Source of the DNA: JBBQYA01 sp031412335
GTDB taxonomy: Bacteria; Bacteroidota; Bacteroidia; Sphingobacteriales; Sphingobacteriaceae
DNA length: 64,000 nt
Direction: 5' to 3'
Assembly (NCBI GenBank): GCA_031412335.1
Contig: JANOCT010000019.1
Location: 24,572-88,571, forward strand
The stretch's first letter is position 1, and each line of letters starts with the position of its first letter. The translations under genes were made by a program, and so were the position numbers. Shown here one piece after another: positions 62,156 to 64,000 of this stretch. The notes under the pieces were generated by a model. It had not been told where the DNA came from and did not search any database. It worked only from the letters and a program-made list of their open reading frames with translations.

Positions 62156-62672
62156 GTTTTTTATTTCGACCTTCCATTTTTTCAGTTCTTCAAAAAGTTC
62201 TGATTTAGTTTCGGTCATTAATTGTTCGTTTGGCTTTTCAATTTTCCAAGATGTGGGAGCATGAAAGTTCGTCAATAGTGTCAAACAATCCGTATGCTTT
62301 TTCAAATCCAATACTGTCGTAACAATATTGCTTGCTTTCAGAAAAAAAATCATAACTATCTATTGCCTTATAAAGAATTTCTCTTGTCCCGGTAACTAGA
62401 TCTATTTTACCGTCCAGTATTTCGTCAACTATAGCCATTGCGTATTCTATTGCCGCCTGTCTTTTGTCGGGCAAATTAATTTTCAATTCTTCAAGAGACC
62501 GTTTGAAATAATGGTCAATTTGAAAAGGACTTTCATTTTTACTTAGTCCTGCAAGTATGCAAAGCGAAGGTGTATCCAAACCTTCTTCAAGTCCAGTTAC
62601 ACCGATGTCAGGAAGTTGGTCTGTTGTCAGATTTCCTGTCACATACTTCGCTATTTGTTGCCTAAAGTTCAA
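62147..62672 (-). pseudogene. Hypothetical protein gene split by a one-base frameshift
   Basis: The first frame (62672 down to 62238) encodes 144 residues beginning MNFRQQIAKYVTGNL and ending, after GLFDTIDEL, in the abrupt SCSHILEN. In the neighbouring frame the same DNA continues HAPTSWKIEKPNEQLMTETK and on to a stop at 62147, a charged, coding-like sequence. Removing one T from the CTTTCAT at 62262-62268 (AAA on the + strand at 62264-62266) joins the two into one 174-residue protein. The restored stop falls inside attC-like element A, just as neighbouring genes end at such elements. Either a recent mutation or a sequencing error. The family is not recognised. Confidence 0.65.
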
Positions 62673-62701
62673 TGTTTGTGTGTTGTCTTAAAATGAATGT
62701 T

Positions 62702-62736
62702 AACTCTCAAATATGCAAAAGTTTTATAGTACTTTT
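62702..62736 (-). repeat. Upstream repeat, copy 1
   Basis: A 35-base sequence (core CTCAAATATGC on the + strand, then AAGTTTT and TAGTACTT) found again at 63930-63964 with 31 of 35 identical bases. It lies 29 bases upstream of the ATG of the frameshifted gene. It probably carries a promoter or is part of the cassette leader. Confidence 0.7.
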
Positions 62737-62827
62737 TAAATTGTTGAAGGAGTTTATATTGAATTGCCGTTTCTGAAATTGCTTACCACTCAAATTCATT
62801 CGGAGAACTGAACTTCTACCTTGAACA

Positions 62828-62885
62828 AATGTGTCTGCTAGGCACGGAACCCCGCTATCGCAAACCCCTTGTTAGCGGTTCATGC
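62828..62885 (-). repeat. attC-like element B, after the PH-like membrane protein gene
   Basis: CCGCTA and TAGCGG (62852-62857 and 62873-62878) make a perfect 6-bp stem; on the minus strand the edge reads CCGCTAAC, 21 bases after the stop codon. CGTGCCT, CAGACA and TTTGT follow as in element A. The GTTAGCGG edge (+ strand) resembles, but does not fully match, the GTTRRRY box of integron sites. Confidence 0.5.
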
Positions 62886-62899
62886 TTCTGTCTATTCCG

Positions 62900-63886
62900 T
62901 TAAAAAATTGCTTCATTCCTCACTTTAATTTTGTTATTTCGTAATTGCTCTATCATCTCTTTCCAAGTCGTGTCGCTTAAACTTCCTGCTGGATATAACT
63001 TGTCATGGTAGTCAGTTGTAATTATTCTAAGTGAAGTTGAAATTCTATGAGGTGTTTCGATGACAACTTCTTTAATGTCTGTGAGTAAGTAAATGTCCCT
63101 TTTCCAAAACCATATCGTGTTTTTTACGGTAAGATATTCCTGTCCCACGATAAAGTAATGCATTTGATAACTAAACATTGCGGGAAATGAAAAAATAAAA
63201 AATGGTAAAACTATTAGTCCAATTATATTATTCAAAAGATTGGGGTCTCGGGTAATAAATAGATAGGTAAAGAAACCTAACCAACCATAAAATATTAAAC
63301 CATTAAATGACAAAAAATGATTTCCATTAAATTCTTTACCATCATTGTCGTTCGGAAGTTGTTTTGAAAAGTCAGGTCTGTCTATGTTAAAGTCAAGGCT
63401 TGCAAATTGTTTATTGGCTTTCAAAATGTTATTGGCTCTTTCAAGAATTACTCTTAGGTCTGATTTATTTCTGTAATAGTCAACCCATAAAAAAATATCC
63501 GAATTATCGTCTAGGTGAATTGTTGTCGCTTCAACTGGCATAGAAACGAACAGAAACTTATGAAACTGTTTGCCGGTAATTTCTACTTCTTTGATTTCAT
63601 TCCATTGATAGCTTTTTGATTTGAATATAGTTGATAAGGTTATTCCTGTCTTGTCAATGGTCAGTTGAGGGAAATGGGATAACAAATAATAGATTGAATA
63701 AAAAGTAAATGGCAAGAAAATAATAGGCACAATAAACATTGTCTTTGTCAGCGGTATTCCAGTGTTCAAGTCATCAAGCACTTTAAAAAATGACAAGAAA
63801 CCGAAAGTCCCAAACAGTCCGACTGAAAAAACTAAAATTAGTCCTGTCAGAAAGATGTTTCGTTTACTTCTCAATTGGTCGTTCAT
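62900..63886 (-). CDS. Hypothetical membrane protein with two PH-like halves
   Basis: A 328-residue protein. Two halves repeat the same plan: a pair of transmembrane helices (about 10-32 and 48-68; about 175-195 and 205-225) followed by a soluble beta-rich part. The soluble parts begin PQLTIDKTGITLSTIFKSKSY near 75 (given in part) and YLTVKNTIWFWKRDIYLLTDI near 240 (given in part), each with a W/Y-x-EIKEV or TDIKEV strand, similar to bacterial PH-like domains. Function unknown; relatives are common accessory genes in this phylum. Copy 2 of the 35-base repeat lies 43 bases before its start. Confidence 0.7.
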   Translation of the reverse strand: MNDQLRSKRNIFLTGLILVFSVGLFGTFGFLSFFKVLDDLNTGIPLTKTMFIVPIIFLPFTFYSIYYLLSHFPQLTIDKTGITLSTIFKSKSYQWNEIKEVEITGKQFHKFLFVSMPVEATTIHLDDNSDIFLWVDYYRNKSDLRVILERANNILKANKQFASLDFNIDRPDFSKQLPNDNDGKEFNGNHFLSFNGLIFYGWLGFFTYLFITRDPNLLNNIIGLIVLPFFIFSFPAMFSYQMHYFIVGQEYLTVKNTIWFWKRDIYLLTDIKEVVIETPHRISTSLRIITTDYHDKLYPAGSLSDTTWKEMIEQLRNNKIKVRNEAIF

Positions 63887-63929
63887 GTCTTTCTGTTGAT
63901 GATTGCATGGTCGTCATAGTATGACCGCC

Positions 63930-63964
63930 AACACTCAAATATGCGAAAGTTTTGTAGTACTTCT
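63930..63964 (-). repeat. Upstream repeat, copy 2
   Basis: Second copy of the 35-base upstream repeat, differing from copy 1 at four positions, located before the PH-like membrane protein gene. Next to it GTCATA-G-TATGAC (63913-63925) is a perfect 6-bp inverted repeat. The remaining bases to the window end hold no recognisable gene. Confidence 0.7.
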
Positions 63965-64000
63965 CTTATTGACTCTTTTTCAAACCACAACTGAATTTCC

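Noticed and set aside
62070..62264. 64-codon + strand frame near the right end
   Set aside because: It covers attC-like element A and the antisense of the frameshifted gene; no homology-like motif or start signal supports it.

Overview
The window is about 33% GC by eye and reads as chromosomal DNA of a free-living, oxygen-using member of the Bacteroidota. Evidence: two secreted proteins end in type IX secretion (T9SS) sorting domains; several genes are preceded by the Bacteroidota -7 promoter motif TAnnTTTG; there is a TamL-type lipoprotein of the BamA/TamA superfamily; and hemF encodes an oxygen-dependent enzyme. The class is probably Bacteroidia, and a Chitinophagales or Sphingobacteriales-like lineage is a guess. 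No transposase, integrase gene, rRNA or CRISPR array is visible.

Layout. 1-30 kb is ordinary chromosome: an acyl-CoA carboxylase carboxyltransferase, recR, a GT2 glycosyltransferase fused to a membrane/Rossmann module, an SDR enzyme, an esterase, a secreted T9SS nuclease, gyrA with a TPR lipoprotein-like partner, an MFS transporter with hemF, a class V aminotransferase, an AraC-type regulator, tRNA-Cys, an RNA 2'-O-methyltransferase divergent from tamL, a T9SS FG-GAP protein, a two-gene unit resembling MbnP plus the di-heme peroxidase MbnH, an AsmA-like protein and an ABC exporter.

30.5-61.2 kb is one large surface polysaccharide (capsule or O-antigen) locus, all on the + strand and often translationally coupled. 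It starts with export genes (Wza-like lipoprotein, Wzc-like tyrosine kinase), continues with a UDP-HexNAc dehydrogenase, a YhcH/YjgK-type anomerase-like protein, a Wzx flippase, acyltransferases, a KdsD/KpsF-like isomerase, a methyltransferase, many glycosyltransferases and a Wzy-like polymerase, and ends with WecB/WbpI, WbpB, WbpE, WbpD and a WecA-type initiating transferase. Together these genes can account for a 2,3-diacetamido-2,3-dideoxy-hexuronic acid residue (the WbpA/B/E/D/I route). A DUF1016-type PDDEXK nuclease gene with its own promoter sits inside the locus and looks out of place.

61.2-64 kb is different in character. Three unrelated minus-strand genes each end in or next to a short inverted-repeat element that carries a TAAC/GTTA edge. 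Two of the genes also share a 35-nt upstream repeat. One gene appears to carry a single-base frameshift. This looks like the edge of a cassette array with attC-like sites that continues beyond the right end of the window. It is the best candidate here for something not yet described, although no integrase is visible.
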